64,000 nucleotides of DNA from positions 1 to 64,000 of the forward strand of contig JAJDTX010000176.1 in NCBI GenBank assembly GCA_022826925.1, given 5' to 3'. The stretch is from Bryobacterales bacterium. GTDB taxonomy: Bacteria; Acidobacteriota; Terriglobia; Bryobacterales; UBA6623. This document shows positions 6,529 to 14,049 of the stretch, piece after piece. Numbering within the stretch: the stretch's first letter is position 1; each line of letters begins with the position of its first letter. Below the pieces are notes generated by a model, which did no database searches, was not told where the DNA came from, and saw nothing but the letters and a program-made list of their open reading frames with translations. The translations under genes and the position numbers were made by a program.

Positions 6529-7509
6529 ATGAACGACGGCAGCATGATCGAGCGAGTGCGCGCCGAGATCGCCCGCGAGGGGCTCTCGCAGGCGGCCGCG
6601 GCGGCCGGCATCGGCATATCCGACGCCGCGCTGAGCCAGTGGCTGCGCGGCAAGTACGGGGGCGACTCCGGCGCGGTCGCCGCCAAGGCCGGCCAGTGGC
6701 TGGCCGCGCAGTCCGAGCGGCGCGACCTGCTGGCGAGATCGCCCGCGCCGCCGGAGTGGGCCGACACGCCGCTGGCCAGGCGCGCCATGGCGGCGCTGGC
6801 GCACGCCCACCTGGCCGCCGACATGTGCGCCGTCTACGGCGCTCCCGGCCTGGGCAAGACGCTTTCCGCCCGGCGCTACGCCGGCCTGCGCCCCAACGTC
6901 TGGATCGCCACCGCCACGCGCGCCACGCGCTCGGTGACCGGCACCCTGCGGCAGGTCGCCGACGCCATGCAGCTGCGCTCGGTGCCGCGGAGGGCGGCCG
7001 ATCTGGAATCGGCCGCCGTCGAGCGCCTGCGCGGCTCCGGCGGCCTGCTGATCGTCGACGAGGCCCAGCACCTGCCGACGGCCTCGCTGGAGGAGCTGCG
7101 CAGCCTGCACGACGCGTCGGCCTGCGGGCTCGCCCTGGTGGGCTCGGACCCGCTCTGGCTGCGCCTGTCGGCCGGCCGCCACCCGGAGCTGGCGCAGCTC
7201 TACAGCCGCGTCGGAAAGCGCGTGCGGCTGGGCGGCGTCACGGCCGCCGACGTCGCCGCGCTGCTGTCGGCCTGGGGCCTGCAAGAGGCCGGGCTGGAGT
7301 TCCACGCCGGCGCGATCGCGGCGCGCCCGGGCGGGCTGCGCAGCCTGGTCAAGGCGCTCTCTCTGGCTCGCTCGGCGGCCGACTCGAAGCCCGTCCGGCC
7401 GCTGCACCTGCGCGCCGCCTGGCGCGACCTGGCGGGCGAGTCGCTGCCCGCGCGAGAGTCACGGGGGGCCACCCCGAAGCACATCAACGAAGGAGATGCA
7501 AATGTCTGA
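6529..7509 (+). CDS. transposition ATPase B
   Basis: 326 residues (MuB has 312), start ATG 6529 after GAAGGGG. N-terminal helix-turn-helix (about 18-45, LSQAAAAAGIGISDAALSQW), then an AAA+ domain with Walker A GAPGLGKT (about 104-111) and Walker B LLIVDEAQ (about 173-180). A GSDPLW sensor region follows, and the helical C-terminus ends near AWRDLAGE. By analogy with MuB it binds DNA in an ATP-dependent way, selects target DNA and activates the transposase. Its 3' end overlaps the next gene by a few bases. Confidence 0.9.
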   Translation: MNDGSMIERVRAEIAREGLSQAAAAAGIGISDAALSQWLRGKYGGDSGAVAAKAGQWLAAQSERRDLLARSPAPPEWADTPLARRAMAALAHAHLAADMCAVYGAPGLGKTLSARRYAGLRPNVWIATATRATRSVTGTLRQVADAMQLRSVPRRAADLESAAVERLRGSGGLLIVDEAQHLPTASLEELRSLHDASACGLALVGSDPLWLRLSAGRHPELAQLYSRVGKRVRLGGVTAADVAALLSAWGLQEAGLEFHAGAIAARPGGLRSLVKALSLARSAADSKPVRPLHLRAAWRDLAGESLPARESRGATPKHINEGDANV

Positions 7510-8065
7510 TACCGATAGAGTTGCCAAACCCAAGATCCCCGCCGGATACGAGCGGGCGGCCGAGCTGTGCAAGGCCTATTTCGACGCTCACGAGCAGCTG
7601 CGCGAGCGCGTCGACGAGATCGCCGAGGCCAAGCGCAAGGCCGGCCGGCGGCTGCTGCCGGGCCTCAAGAAGCGCATCGCCGCGGCCTCGGCCGCGCGCG
7701 ACGAGCTGCGCGCGGCGATCGAGTCCGAGCCCGGCCTGTGGGACAGGCCGCGCACCAGGGCGCTGCACGGCGTCAAGGTCGGGCTGCGCCAGCTGCCCGG
7801 CCGGCTGGAGATCGACGCCGAGACGGCGATCCCGCTCATCCGCAAGCACCTGCCCGAGCGCGCCAAGGCGCTCATCAAGGTCACCGAGAGGCTGCAGGCG
7901 ACCCCGCTGAAGAACCTCCAGCCCGCCATGCTGGCGCGCATCGGCGGCCAGATCGTCGAGCTGGGCGACGAGACCGTGATCCAGATCGCCAAGAGCGACG
8001 TCGACAAGCTGGTCGAGGCCCTGCTGGCCGAGCTGGACAGCGAGGCCGAGACCGACGAGGAGTGA
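7502..8065 (+). CDS. Gam-like host-nuclease inhibitor
   Basis: 187 residues. The start at ATG 7502 has AAGGAG seven bases upstream, whereas an in-frame ATG at 7496 is too close to that site. An N-terminal helical hairpin (about 15-75, AYFDAHEQLRERVDEIAEAK) leads to RTRALHGVKVGLRQLPGRLE, the turn and strand seen in Mu Gam family proteins, then a C-terminal helical part. Gam binds double-strand DNA ends in a Ku-like way and protects phage DNA from host exonucleases. Position just after B matches that role. Assignment rests on pattern, length and order. Confidence 0.62.
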   Translation: MSDTDRVAKPKIPAGYERAAELCKAYFDAHEQLRERVDEIAEAKRKAGRRLLPGLKKRIAAASAARDELRAAIESEPGLWDRPRTRALHGVKVGLRQLPGRLEIDAETAIPLIRKHLPERAKALIKVTERLQATPLKNLQPAMLARIGGQIVELGDETVIQIAKSDVDKLVEALLAELDSEAETDEE

Positions 8066-8068
8066 ACC

Positions 8069-8299
8069 ATGATCGACGGCTACAAGACGGCATTGAAGGC
8101 GCTCGCCCTGCGCAAGGCGGGCTTCGAGGACGCCGCCCGCCACCTGGCGCGGCTGGCGCGCAAGCTGGGATTCCCCGTCCCGCCCAAGACTGTCGAGCTG
8201 CCGGCCCTGACCGGCCTGACGGAACGCGATCTGGACGGGCTGGGCATCCGCTGCCGGCGCACGGGCGACGGTCTGGTCGTGGTCCGGAGGGCGCGATGA
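8069..8299 (+). CDS. hypothetical early phage protein
   Basis: 76 residues from ATG 8069 after GAGGAGTG. An N-terminal helix (TALKALALRKAGFEDAARHL) is followed by a short beta part ending in GDGLVVVRRAR. No family recognised. It overlaps the gemA-like gene by four bases. Confidence 0.55.
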   Translation: MIDGYKTALKALALRKAGFEDAARHLARLARKLGFPVPPKTVELPALTGLTERDLDGLGIRCRRTGDGLVVVRRAR

Positions 8300-8757
8300 G
8301 CGCGAGCCCCAATCCCGATCCGGCCCGCCGCCGGGCCGAGCTGGCCAAGATCCACATCGGCGCGGCGCAGCTGCTGGCGGGCGAGGAGGAGTACCGCGAC
8401 ATGCTCGAGGCGGTCGCGGGCAAGCGCTCCGCGGGCGCCCTCGACGCGGCCGGCCGCCGCAAGGTGCTCGACCACCTCAAGGCCTGCGGGGCGACGTTCG
8501 CGCCGCCGAAGCGGCCCGCCCGGGCGCGCCCGGAGGCCGAGGCCGCCGGGCTGATCGCCAAGGTCGACGCGCTGTGCATCAACCACCCTTCCGGCCGCAA
8601 GTCGCGCGAGTGGGCCGAGGCCATCCTGCGGCAGATGACCAAGCACCCGCACCGGACTCCGCTGGAGTGGGCGGCCCCGGGCCAGCTGCACAGGCTGGTC
8701 CAGGCGATCGAGGTCGACGTCCGGCGCAAGAAGAGGGGGCAGCATGCGACTGCGTGA
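8296..8757 (+). CDS. gemA: GemA-like protein (DUF1018, Mu gp16 family)
   Basis: 153 residues from ATG 8296, overlap ATGA. The N-terminus RRAELAKIHIGAAQLLAGEE followed by YRDMLEAVAGKRSAGALD and RRKVLDHLKACG is the signature of the GemA/DUF1018 family of Mu-like phages, and the C-terminal half has the usual INHPSGRKSREWAEAIL region. In Mu, GemA modulates host DNA gyrase and gene expression. The gene sits in the usual place, between the nuclease inhibitor and the middle regulator. Confidence 0.85.
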   Translation: MSASPNPDPARRRAELAKIHIGAAQLLAGEEEYRDMLEAVAGKRSAGALDAAGRRKVLDHLKACGATFAPPKRPARARPEAEAAGLIAKVDALCINHPSGRKSREWAEAILRQMTKHPHRTPLEWAAPGQLHRLVQAIEVDVRRKKRGQHATA

Positions 8758-9172
8758 CCGGATCTTCCGCCGCGAGGACATCGCCGCCGGCGCCCTGCGC
8801 CGCTGGACCCTGTTTCGGCTGCCGGGCGGCCGGGCGCTGTACCTGCACAATTTCCGCCGCTCGGACGCCCGCTGGCTGCACGACCACCCCAAGCGGTTCG
8901 TGACGATCGGGCTCAAGGGCGGCTATGTCGAGGAATACCTCCTGCCGTGGGAGTGGCTCGCCGCCCGCCCCCTCGCCCGGAGGCAATGCCGGGCGCCGTG
9001 GATCCGCTCCTTCCCGGCCAATCACATCCACCGCGTGCGCGTCTCGCCCCGCGGCTGCTGGACGCTGGCATGGGCCGGGCGCGCGACGCGCGAGTGGGGC
9101 TTCCTGCGCGGCAACCGCTGGATCCACTGGCGGCGCTACGGCGAGGTCTACGGCGAGAGGAGGTGTCCCTGA
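8744..9172 (+). CDS. cupin-like phage protein
   Basis: 142 residues from ATG 8744, overlapping gemA by 14 bases. The order LYLHNFRRSDARWLHDHPKR, then GGYVEEYLLP, then NHIHRVRVS and CWTLAWAG is a cupin-type beta barrel with His in HDHP, Glu in EEY and His in HIHR as probable metal ligands. Small cupins of this DHP type occur in many phages and their substrate is unknown. It starts an accessory cassette (8744-10840) between GemA and the Mor-like activator. Confidence 0.6.
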   Translation: MRLRDRIFRREDIAAGALRRWTLFRLPGGRALYLHNFRRSDARWLHDHPKRFVTIGLKGGYVEEYLLPWEWLAARPLARRQCRAPWIRSFPANHIHRVRVSPRGCWTLAWAGRATREWGFLRGNRWIHWRRYGEVYGERRCP

Positions 9173-10089
9173 TGGCTGACAAGAGCTCCATCGAGTGGAC
9201 CGACGCCACCTGGAACGTGATTACCGGATGCAGCCGCGTCAGCGCCGGCTGCGAGCACTGCTACGCCGAGCGGCTGGCGGCGACGCGCATGAAGAACCAC
9301 ACCAGCCGGCAGCGCCTGACGGACGCCAACGGCCGCTGGAACAGCAACGTGCGCTTCAACGGGCAGTGGCTCGGCCAGCCCTTGCGCTGGCAGCGCCCGC
9401 GCAGGATCTTCACGGTCGCCCACGGCGACCTCTTTCACGAGCGGATCCCGCGGGACTGGGTCGACATGGTCTTCGCTGTCATGGCGATGGCTCCGCGGCA
9501 CCAGTTCCAGATCCTGACCAAGCGGCCGCATAGGATGAGGCACTACCTGCACCGGGAGCTCGGCGACCGGGCCTTCTTCCCGGAATCCTCCGAAGGGGAG
9601 ATTCGCCACTGGCCCCGCGAAGCGGTTCGCTGGGCAGTCGAGATTCACAAGATCCCCGCCCCGGGCGACTGGCAGGCGCAATTCGCCGGGTGCACGTGGC
9701 CGCCGGAGTTCGACTGGCCGCTGCCCAACGTCTGGCTCGGCGTCTCGGTCGAGGACCAGGCCACTGCCGACAGCCGCATCCCGATCCTGCTCGAGACCCC
9801 CGCCGCCGTGCGCTGGCTCAGCGCCGAGCCGCTGCTGGGCCCGATGGAGATCGACGATTTCCTGTGGCCGGCCGAGGGCCGGCCCGCCCTGGACTGGGTC
9901 GTGGCCGGCGGCGAGTCCGGCCCCGGCGCCCGCCCGATGGACCCGAGCTGGCCGCGCTCGCTGCGCAACCAGTGCATCTGCGCCCGGGTGCCGTACTTCT
10001 TCAAGCAATGGGGCGGAACCACTTCCAAGGCCGGCGGTTGCGAGCTCGACGGCCGGACGTGGCGGCAGATGCCGAAGGGGCGCGCGTGA
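9172..10089 (+). CDS. DUF5131 (phage Gp37/Gp68 family) protein
   Basis: 305 residues from ATG 9172 after GAGAGGAGG. It begins SSIEWTDATWNVITGCSRVS and carries the cysteine cluster C20, C27, C30 (GCxxCYAE), then FTVAHGDLFHE, FQILTKRPHRM, NVWLGVSVEDQ, and ends with VPYFFKQWGG. All are hallmarks of the phage Gp37/Gp68 (DUF5131) family. The cysteine cluster recalls radical-SAM-like enzymes but the reaction is not known. It is widespread in phages and mobile elements. Here it lies between a cupin and a DUF1643 gene. Confidence 0.88.
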   Translation: MADKSSIEWTDATWNVITGCSRVSAGCEHCYAERLAATRMKNHTSRQRLTDANGRWNSNVRFNGQWLGQPLRWQRPRRIFTVAHGDLFHERIPRDWVDMVFAVMAMAPRHQFQILTKRPHRMRHYLHRELGDRAFFPESSEGEIRHWPREAVRWAVEIHKIPAPGDWQAQFAGCTWPPEFDWPLPNVWLGVSVEDQATADSRIPILLETPAAVRWLSAEPLLGPMEIDDFLWPAEGRPALDWVVAGGESGPGARPMDPSWPRSLRNQCICARVPYFFKQWGGTTSKAGGCELDGRTWRQMPKGRA

Positions 10090-10622
10090 AAACCGACTTG
10101 ACCATCGAGCGCCGGTTCCCGCAGGAGGTCCCCGGCCACCGCCTGTGGCTGGCTCGCGAGCTGGACGTTCTGCCCGGGCTGTCCTACGACGGCACGGCCC
10201 TGTTCGTGATGCTCAACCCGTCCGTCGCCGACGCGAGCCGCAACGATCCGACGATCACGCGGGTCTGCTGGTTTGCGTTCGAGCGACTGCAGGCCGCGCG
10301 ACTGCTGGTCGGCAACCTGTTCACGGTCCGGGCGACGGATCCGCGCTCGTTCGACCCGGGAGCCGACTGGGCCAACTGCGCCGACGCCGACGCGGCGCTG
10401 GAGTGGATGTCGGCCCAGGCTGACTGCGTGGTGCTGGCCTGGGGCTCCCCCCAGAACACGCGCGACCCCGCCGCGGTCCGGAGCCGGGCGCTCGCCGTCA
10501 AGAAGATCCTTGCCGCGGCCCACCCGGCGGCGCTGACCCTCGGCCTGACCGCGAGCGGCGATCCGCGCCACCCGCTGTACGTCCGCAAGGACGTCGAAAT
10601 GCAATCTGGAGACATCGCGTGA
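10086..10622 (+). CDS. DUF1643 family protein
   Basis: 178 residues from GTG 10086, overlap GTGA. The stretch ALFVMLNPSVADASRNDPT followed by ARLLVGNLFTVRATDP, and later VVLAWGSPQNTRDP and LTASGDPRHPLYV, matches DUF1643, a small family found in phages and sporadically in bacteria next to DUF5131 or nucleic-acid-related genes. The molecular function is not established. Confidence 0.85.
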   Translation: MKTDLTIERRFPQEVPGHRLWLARELDVLPGLSYDGTALFVMLNPSVADASRNDPTITRVCWFAFERLQAARLLVGNLFTVRATDPRSFDPGADWANCADADAALEWMSAQADCVVLAWGSPQNTRDPAAVRSRALAVKKILAAAHPAALTLGLTASGDPRHPLYVRKDVEMQSGDIA

Positions 10623-10840
10623 AGCTGTACGCATCCGAACACAAGATCAAGGACAAGGGCTGGGCCCGGCTCGGGATCTTTGCCGACCAGACGGAGGCGG
10701 AGAACTACTGCTCGAGCGAGTCGGACAATCACTGGCCGGACTGGGACCAGCTGCAGGGAGAGCGCGTTGTCGCGATCGAGGACACCGGCGCGGACTCCGC
10801 GTGGACCCGGCCGGGAGAGGTTGTCTGGGAGGCGGACTGA
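10619..10840 (+). CDS. hypothetical phage protein
   Basis: 73 residues from GTG 10619, overlap GTGA. Acidic and aromatic-rich (SESDNHWPDWDQLQGERVV). No family recognised. It is the last gene before the G-tract and the Mor-like activator. Confidence 0.5.
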   Translation: MKLYASEHKIKDKGWARLGIFADQTEAENYCSSESDNHWPDWDQLQGERVVAIEDTGADSAWTRPGEVVWEAD

Positions 10841-10845
10841 CGAAT

Positions 10846-10855
10846 GGGGGGGGGG
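10846..10855 (+). repeat. homopolymeric G10 tract upstream of the activator gene
   Basis: Ten consecutive G at 10846-10855 end two bases before the ATG of the Mor-like gene, exactly where its Shine-Dalgarno sequence should be. Such runs are prone to slipped-strand length change. A second ATG at 10844 lies just before the tract and changes its frame relation to the downstream sequence with each length change. Confidence 0.85.
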
Positions 10856-10856
10856 C

Positions 10857-11177
10857 ATGGCGCTGAAAGACGAGCTGGCCGAGCTGCTGGGCGAGCAGGG
10901 CCTGGCGGCCCTGTCGAAAGCCCGCGGCGGGCGCCGGGTCCACGTCCCGCGCCGGATCCGCGCCGGCCACTGGCTGGCGGAGCTGCTCGGCCCCGAGGCC
11001 GCGGGGCGGCTGGCATTCCAATACGGCGGCTGCCGGGTCGAAATCCCGTCCCGTCCGCCGCCGGCCTCTCGCGACGCTCGCATCCGCGAGCTGCGCGCGG
11101 CCGGCAGCCCCGTCGCCGCCATCGCCTCCGAGACCGGCCTGTCCAGGCGTCAGGTGTACCGCATCCTAGCGCGCTGA
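10857..11177 (+). CDS. Mor-like middle/late transcription activator
   Basis: 106 residues from ATG 10857. The N-terminal half (LAELLGEQGLAALSKARGG, then VHVPRRIRAGHWLAELLG) resembles the dimerisation part of Mor/C activators, and the C-terminus (RELRAAGSPVAAIASETG, LSRRQVYRILAR) is a helix-turn-helix. In Mu, Mor and C bind dyad-symmetric sites just upstream of a minus-10 box and recruit RNA polymerase. The first of three identical palindromes in the window starts five bases after this gene, so this protein is the best candidate for the factor binding them. Confidence 0.78.
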   Translation: MALKDELAELLGEQGLAALSKARGGRRVHVPRRIRAGHWLAELLGPEAAGRLAFQYGGCRVEIPSRPPPASRDARIRELRAAGSPVAAIASETGLSRRQVYRILAR

Positions 11178-11181
11178 GGGG

Positions 11182-11228
11182 GGGTGACAATGTCACCCTT
11201 CCCCCCGCGCCCGCGCCCGGCCTACCAT
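11182..11228 (+). promoter_or_regulatory. late promoter 1: palindrome plus TACCAT box
   Basis: Perfect 17-bp palindrome GGGTGACAATGTCACCC at 11182-11198, then 24 bases, then TACCAT at 11223-11228, then 7 bases to an ATG at 11236. The same arrangement with the same spacing recurs at 17087 and 21526. There is no minus-35 box; the palindrome centre lies about 45 bases before the expected start of transcription, the place where Mor/C-type activators bind. It drives DUF2730 through gp30. Confidence 0.85.
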
Positions 11229-11235
11229 CGCCTGC

Positions 11236-11265
11236 ATGGACGCTAGGCGGGAGCGCGGGATCTGA
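11236..11265 (+). CDS. nine-residue leader peptide ORF
   Basis: ATG 11236 lies 7 bases after the TACCAT box, in the same position as the start codons of the genes behind the other two late promoters. It opens a frame of nine codons (MDARRERGI) whose TGA overlaps the ATG of the DUF2730 gene (TGATG). If transcription starts at this ATG, the peptide would be translated from a leaderless end and hand ribosomes to the real gene. Expression is inferred from geometry only. Confidence 0.4.
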   Translation: MDARRERGI

Positions 11266-11618
11266 TGGGCGACTGGGACTGGGCCGCAATCGAGTTCTGG
11301 TTCATCTTTATCCAGTTCGTCGTGCTGGGCGTGGGCGGGCTGATCGCCCGCTCGATCCGCGCCAACTCCGAGCGCATCACCCGCCTCAGGCTCGACGTCG
11401 ACTCCCATGACGAGCGGCTCGAGCGCGAGCTCGGCGCCCACGCCGAGCGGCTGGCCCGCCTGGAGGCGGCCCAGGTCACCCACGACGACCTCTCGCGCAT
11501 CTACCAGCGCCTCGACTCCAACGCCGCCGGGCTGGCCGAGGTCAAGGGCACCATGGTCGCGATGCACGGCACCCTGCAGACCATCCAGCAGCACCTGCTG
11601 GACAAGGCGGCCGCGTGA
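11265..11618 (+). CDS. DUF2730 membrane/coiled-coil protein (Mu gp25-like)
   Basis: 117 residues from ATG 11265. One N-terminal transmembrane helix (about 10-30, EFWFIFIQFVVLGVGGLIA), then a long coiled coil (about 35-117, ERITRLRLDVDSHDERLERE). This architecture and its place right before the gp26-like and terminase genes match the DUF2730 family of Mu-like phages. Function unknown; probably an inner-membrane protein acting late. Confidence 0.78.
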   Translation: MGDWDWAAIEFWFIFIQFVVLGVGGLIARSIRANSERITRLRLDVDSHDERLERELGAHAERLARLEAAQVTHDDLSRIYQRLDSNAAGLAEVKGTMVAMHGTLQTIQQHLLDKAAA

Positions 11619-11920
11619 GCAAGTCCGTCTCGCTGCCCGAGCGCATGCGCCGGCTGCGCCGGCTGGCAGCCCTGCAGCTGCTGGCCCAGCAGCACCCGAA
11701 CGCGGTCAACCTGTACATCCTGCGCGACGCGCTGGCCCGCCTCGGCCACTCCATGACGGTGGCCGAGGCGGCCTCGCTGGCCGACTGGCTGCAGTCCGCC
11801 GGCCTGGTCGAGGACATCGCGCCCGGCCCGCCGCCGGCGCTGCTGGCCACCGAGCGCGGCCTGGCCGCCGCCGAGGGCGGCGAGGTCATCGAGGGGCTGG
11901 CGCGCCCGCTGCCCGGCTGA
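11615..11920 (+). CDS. Mu gp26-like small phage protein
   Basis: 101 residues from GTG 11615, overlap GTGA. RLRRLAALQLLAQQHPNAVN, then ILRDALARLGHSMTVAEAAS and LADWLQSAGLVE read as a winged-helix fold. The sequence resembles the small ArsR-like proteins that lie between DUF2730 and the small terminase in Mu-like phages. The role is not known; it is probably DNA-binding. Confidence 0.68.
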   Translation: MSKSVSLPERMRRLRRLAALQLLAQQHPNAVNLYILRDALARLGHSMTVAEAASLADWLQSAGLVEDIAPGPPPALLATERGLAAAEGGEVIEGLARPLPG

Positions 11921-11928
11921 GGGTCCCG

Positions 11929-12498
11929 ATGGGCAGGCCCTCCACGATCAAGCGGCTGCCGCCGCAGGTGCGCGAGCGGCTCAACGACTGGATCCGCGAC
12001 GAGTCGGTCACCCAGTCCGAGGCGGCCGCCCTCGTCAACAAGCTGCTGGCGGAGCTGTACCCGGGCCATCCCCCGGTCTCGCGCAAGGCCGTCAACCGCT
12101 ACGACCTGTCGATGCGCGAGGCGGGCGAGAAGATCCGCCAGGCGCGCGAGATCTCCGAGCTCTGGATCGCGAAGCTGGGCTCGCAGCCCGGCGGCCAGAC
12201 GGGCCACTTGGTCACGGAGATGATCCGCACCATGGTCTACGAGATCATGCTCGAGCTGCACCGGCAAGAGCTCGCCCCGGAGTCGATGCCCGGCATGATC
12301 GCCTCGCTGAAGAGCCTGGCGCTGACGGCCGCGCGCGTCGAGCGAGCCTCGGAGATCTCCGTCAAGCGCGAGCGCCAGATCCGCGAGGAGGAGCGCAAGC
12401 GAGCTTCCGAGGAGGCCGGCAGGGCCGCCTCCGGCCAGGGCCTCTCCGCCGCGACGGTCGACGCCATCCAGCGGCGGATCCTCGGAGTGGGCGAATGA
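11929..12498 (+). CDS. terminase small subunit (DUF3486, Mu gp27-like)
   Basis: 189 residues from ATG 11929. It begins MGRPSTIKRLPPQVRERLND, followed by SEAAALVNKLL and VSRKAVNRYDLSMREAGEKI, the signature of DUF3486. The remainder is helical and charged. The small terminase recognises phage DNA and presents it to the large subunit; in Mu-like phages packaging begins near the left end and runs into flanking host DNA. It overlaps the large subunit gene by four bases. Confidence 0.88.
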   Translation: MGRPSTIKRLPPQVRERLNDWIRDESVTQSEAAALVNKLLAELYPGHPPVSRKAVNRYDLSMREAGEKIRQAREISELWIAKLGSQPGGQTGHLVTEMIRTMVYEIMLELHRQELAPESMPGMIASLKSLALTAARVERASEISVKRERQIREEERKRASEEAGRAASGQGLSAATVDAIQRRILGVGE

Positions 12499-14048
12499 CT
12501 CCGAGCGGGGTCCTGCTGCCCTACCAGCGGCGCTGGCTTGAAGACGGCAGCGAGTGGAAGATCGCCGAGAAGAGCCGGCGCACCGGCCTGACCTGGGCCG
12601 AGGCGGCCGGGGCCGCGCTGGCGGCGGCCGCCTCCAAGCGGGCCGGCGGCTGCAACCACTCCTACGTCGGCTCCGGCAAGGACATGGCCAGGGAGTTCAT
12701 CGACGCCGCCGCCGACTTCGCCCGCGCCTTCGGCCACGCCGCCTCCGAGGTGGGCGAGTCGGTGTTCGTGGACGAAGGCCGCGAGGACCGCGAGATCACC
12801 GTGTTCCGCATCGAGTTCGCCTCCGGCCATCACATCCAGGCGCTGAGCTCGCGGCCGTCCAACCTGCGCGGCCGCAAGGGCAACGTCACGCTGGACGAGG
12901 CGGCCTTCCAGCCGGACCTGGCCGAGGGCGTCAAGGCGGCCTCGGCGCTGACCATGTGGGGCGGCAAGGTGCGCATCATCTCCACCCACAACGGCGACGA
13001 CAACCCCTTCAACGAGCTGCTGGCCGACGCCCGGGCCGGCCGCAAGGACTACTCGGTGCACCGCGTCACCCTCGACGAGGCCTGCGCCGAGGGGCTCTAC
13101 AAGCGCATCTGCGAGACGCGAGGCATCGACTGGAGCCCGGAGGCCGAGGACGGCTGGAAGCGCGGTTTGCGCCGCAACGCCGGCTCGGCCGAGGCGGCCG
13201 CCGAGGAGTACGACTGCGTGCCCGCCCGCGGCGGCGGGGCCTACCTGCCGCGGGCGCTGATCGAGTCCTGCATGCGCGACGCCCCGGTGCTGCGCTTCGA
13301 GGGCTCGGCCCGCTTCAACGCCCTGCCGGAGCGCTTTCGCGAGGCGGAGATGCGCGAGTGGATCGAGCGCGAGCTGGACCCGCTGCTGGCGCTGCTGGAC
13401 CGCAAGCGCCAGCACGTGCTGGGCGAGGACTTCGGCCGCACGGCCGATTTGACCGTGCTGGCGCCGATGGAGATCGGCGAGCGGCTGCGGCGGCGCGTGC
13501 CGTTCCTGGCCGAGCTGCGCAACGTGCCGTTCCGCCAGCAGGAGCAGGTCCTGCGCCGCCTCGGCGACGGCCTGCCGCGCTTCCGCGCGGCCAAGCTCGA
13601 CGCGCGCGGCAACGGCCAGTACCTGGCCGAGCGCGCCCAGGACTTCTGGGGCCGCGGCCGGGTCGAGGCCGTGATGACCTCCCAGGCCTGGTACCTGGAG
13701 CAGATGCCGCCCTTCAAGGCGGCCTTCGAGGACGGGCTGGTCGAGATCCCGCGCGACGACGAGGTGGCCTCGGACCTGCGCGCGCTGCAGGTGGTCAAGG
13801 GCATCCCGCGCGTGCCGGAAGTCCGCACCGGCGCGGAGGGCGACCGCCACGGCGACGCCGCGATCGCGCTGTGCATGGCCCACGCCGCCTCCCGCGCCGA
13901 GGTGCCCGAGTACGCCTACCGCCCGGCCCCGCGCCGGGCCGCGCCCGGGTCCGGACACGGCCGCGACCCCTTCATGTTCCCCGGCCGCTCCGGCGACTAT
14001 CACGGGCCCGGGCGCGGCTACGGGCGCTGGGACCGGGGGGCGCTGTAG
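12495..14048 (+). CDS. terminase large subunit (Mu gp28-like)
   Basis: 517 residues. The ATPase half shows an adenine/P-loop region (YQRRWLEDGSEWKIAEKSRR then TGLTWAEA), a variant Walker A as in Mu gp28, and a Walker B-like NVTLDEAAF. The C-terminal nuclease half has an acidic cluster beginning GEDFGRTADLTVLAP and ending GDRHGDAAIALCMA, the RNase H-like pattern of terminases. It packages DNA into proheads with ATP. The Gly/Arg-rich tail (GRSGDYHGPGRGYGRW) is poorly conserved. Confidence 0.92.
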   Translation: MTPSGVLLPYQRRWLEDGSEWKIAEKSRRTGLTWAEAAGAALAAAASKRAGGCNHSYVGSGKDMAREFIDAAADFARAFGHAASEVGESVFVDEGREDREITVFRIEFASGHHIQALSSRPSNLRGRKGNVTLDEAAFQPDLAEGVKAASALTMWGGKVRIISTHNGDDNPFNELLADARAGRKDYSVHRVTLDEACAEGLYKRICETRGIDWSPEAEDGWKRGLRRNAGSAEAAAEEYDCVPARGGGAYLPRALIESCMRDAPVLRFEGSARFNALPERFREAEMREWIERELDPLLALLDRKRQHVLGEDFGRTADLTVLAPMEIGERLRRRVPFLAELRNVPFRQQEQVLRRLGDGLPRFRAAKLDARGNGQYLAERAQDFWGRGRVEAVMTSQAWYLEQMPPFKAAFEDGLVEIPRDDEVASDLRALQVVKGIPRVPEVRTGAEGDRHGDAAIALCMAHAASRAEVPEYAYRPAPRRAAPGSGHGRDPFMFPGRSGDYHGPGRGYGRWDRGAL

Positions 14049-14049
14049 G

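Noticed and set aside
7496-7501. ATG 7496 as start of the Gam-like gene
   Set aside because: It lies two bases from the AAGGAG ribosome site; the next in-frame ATG at 7502 has proper spacing.
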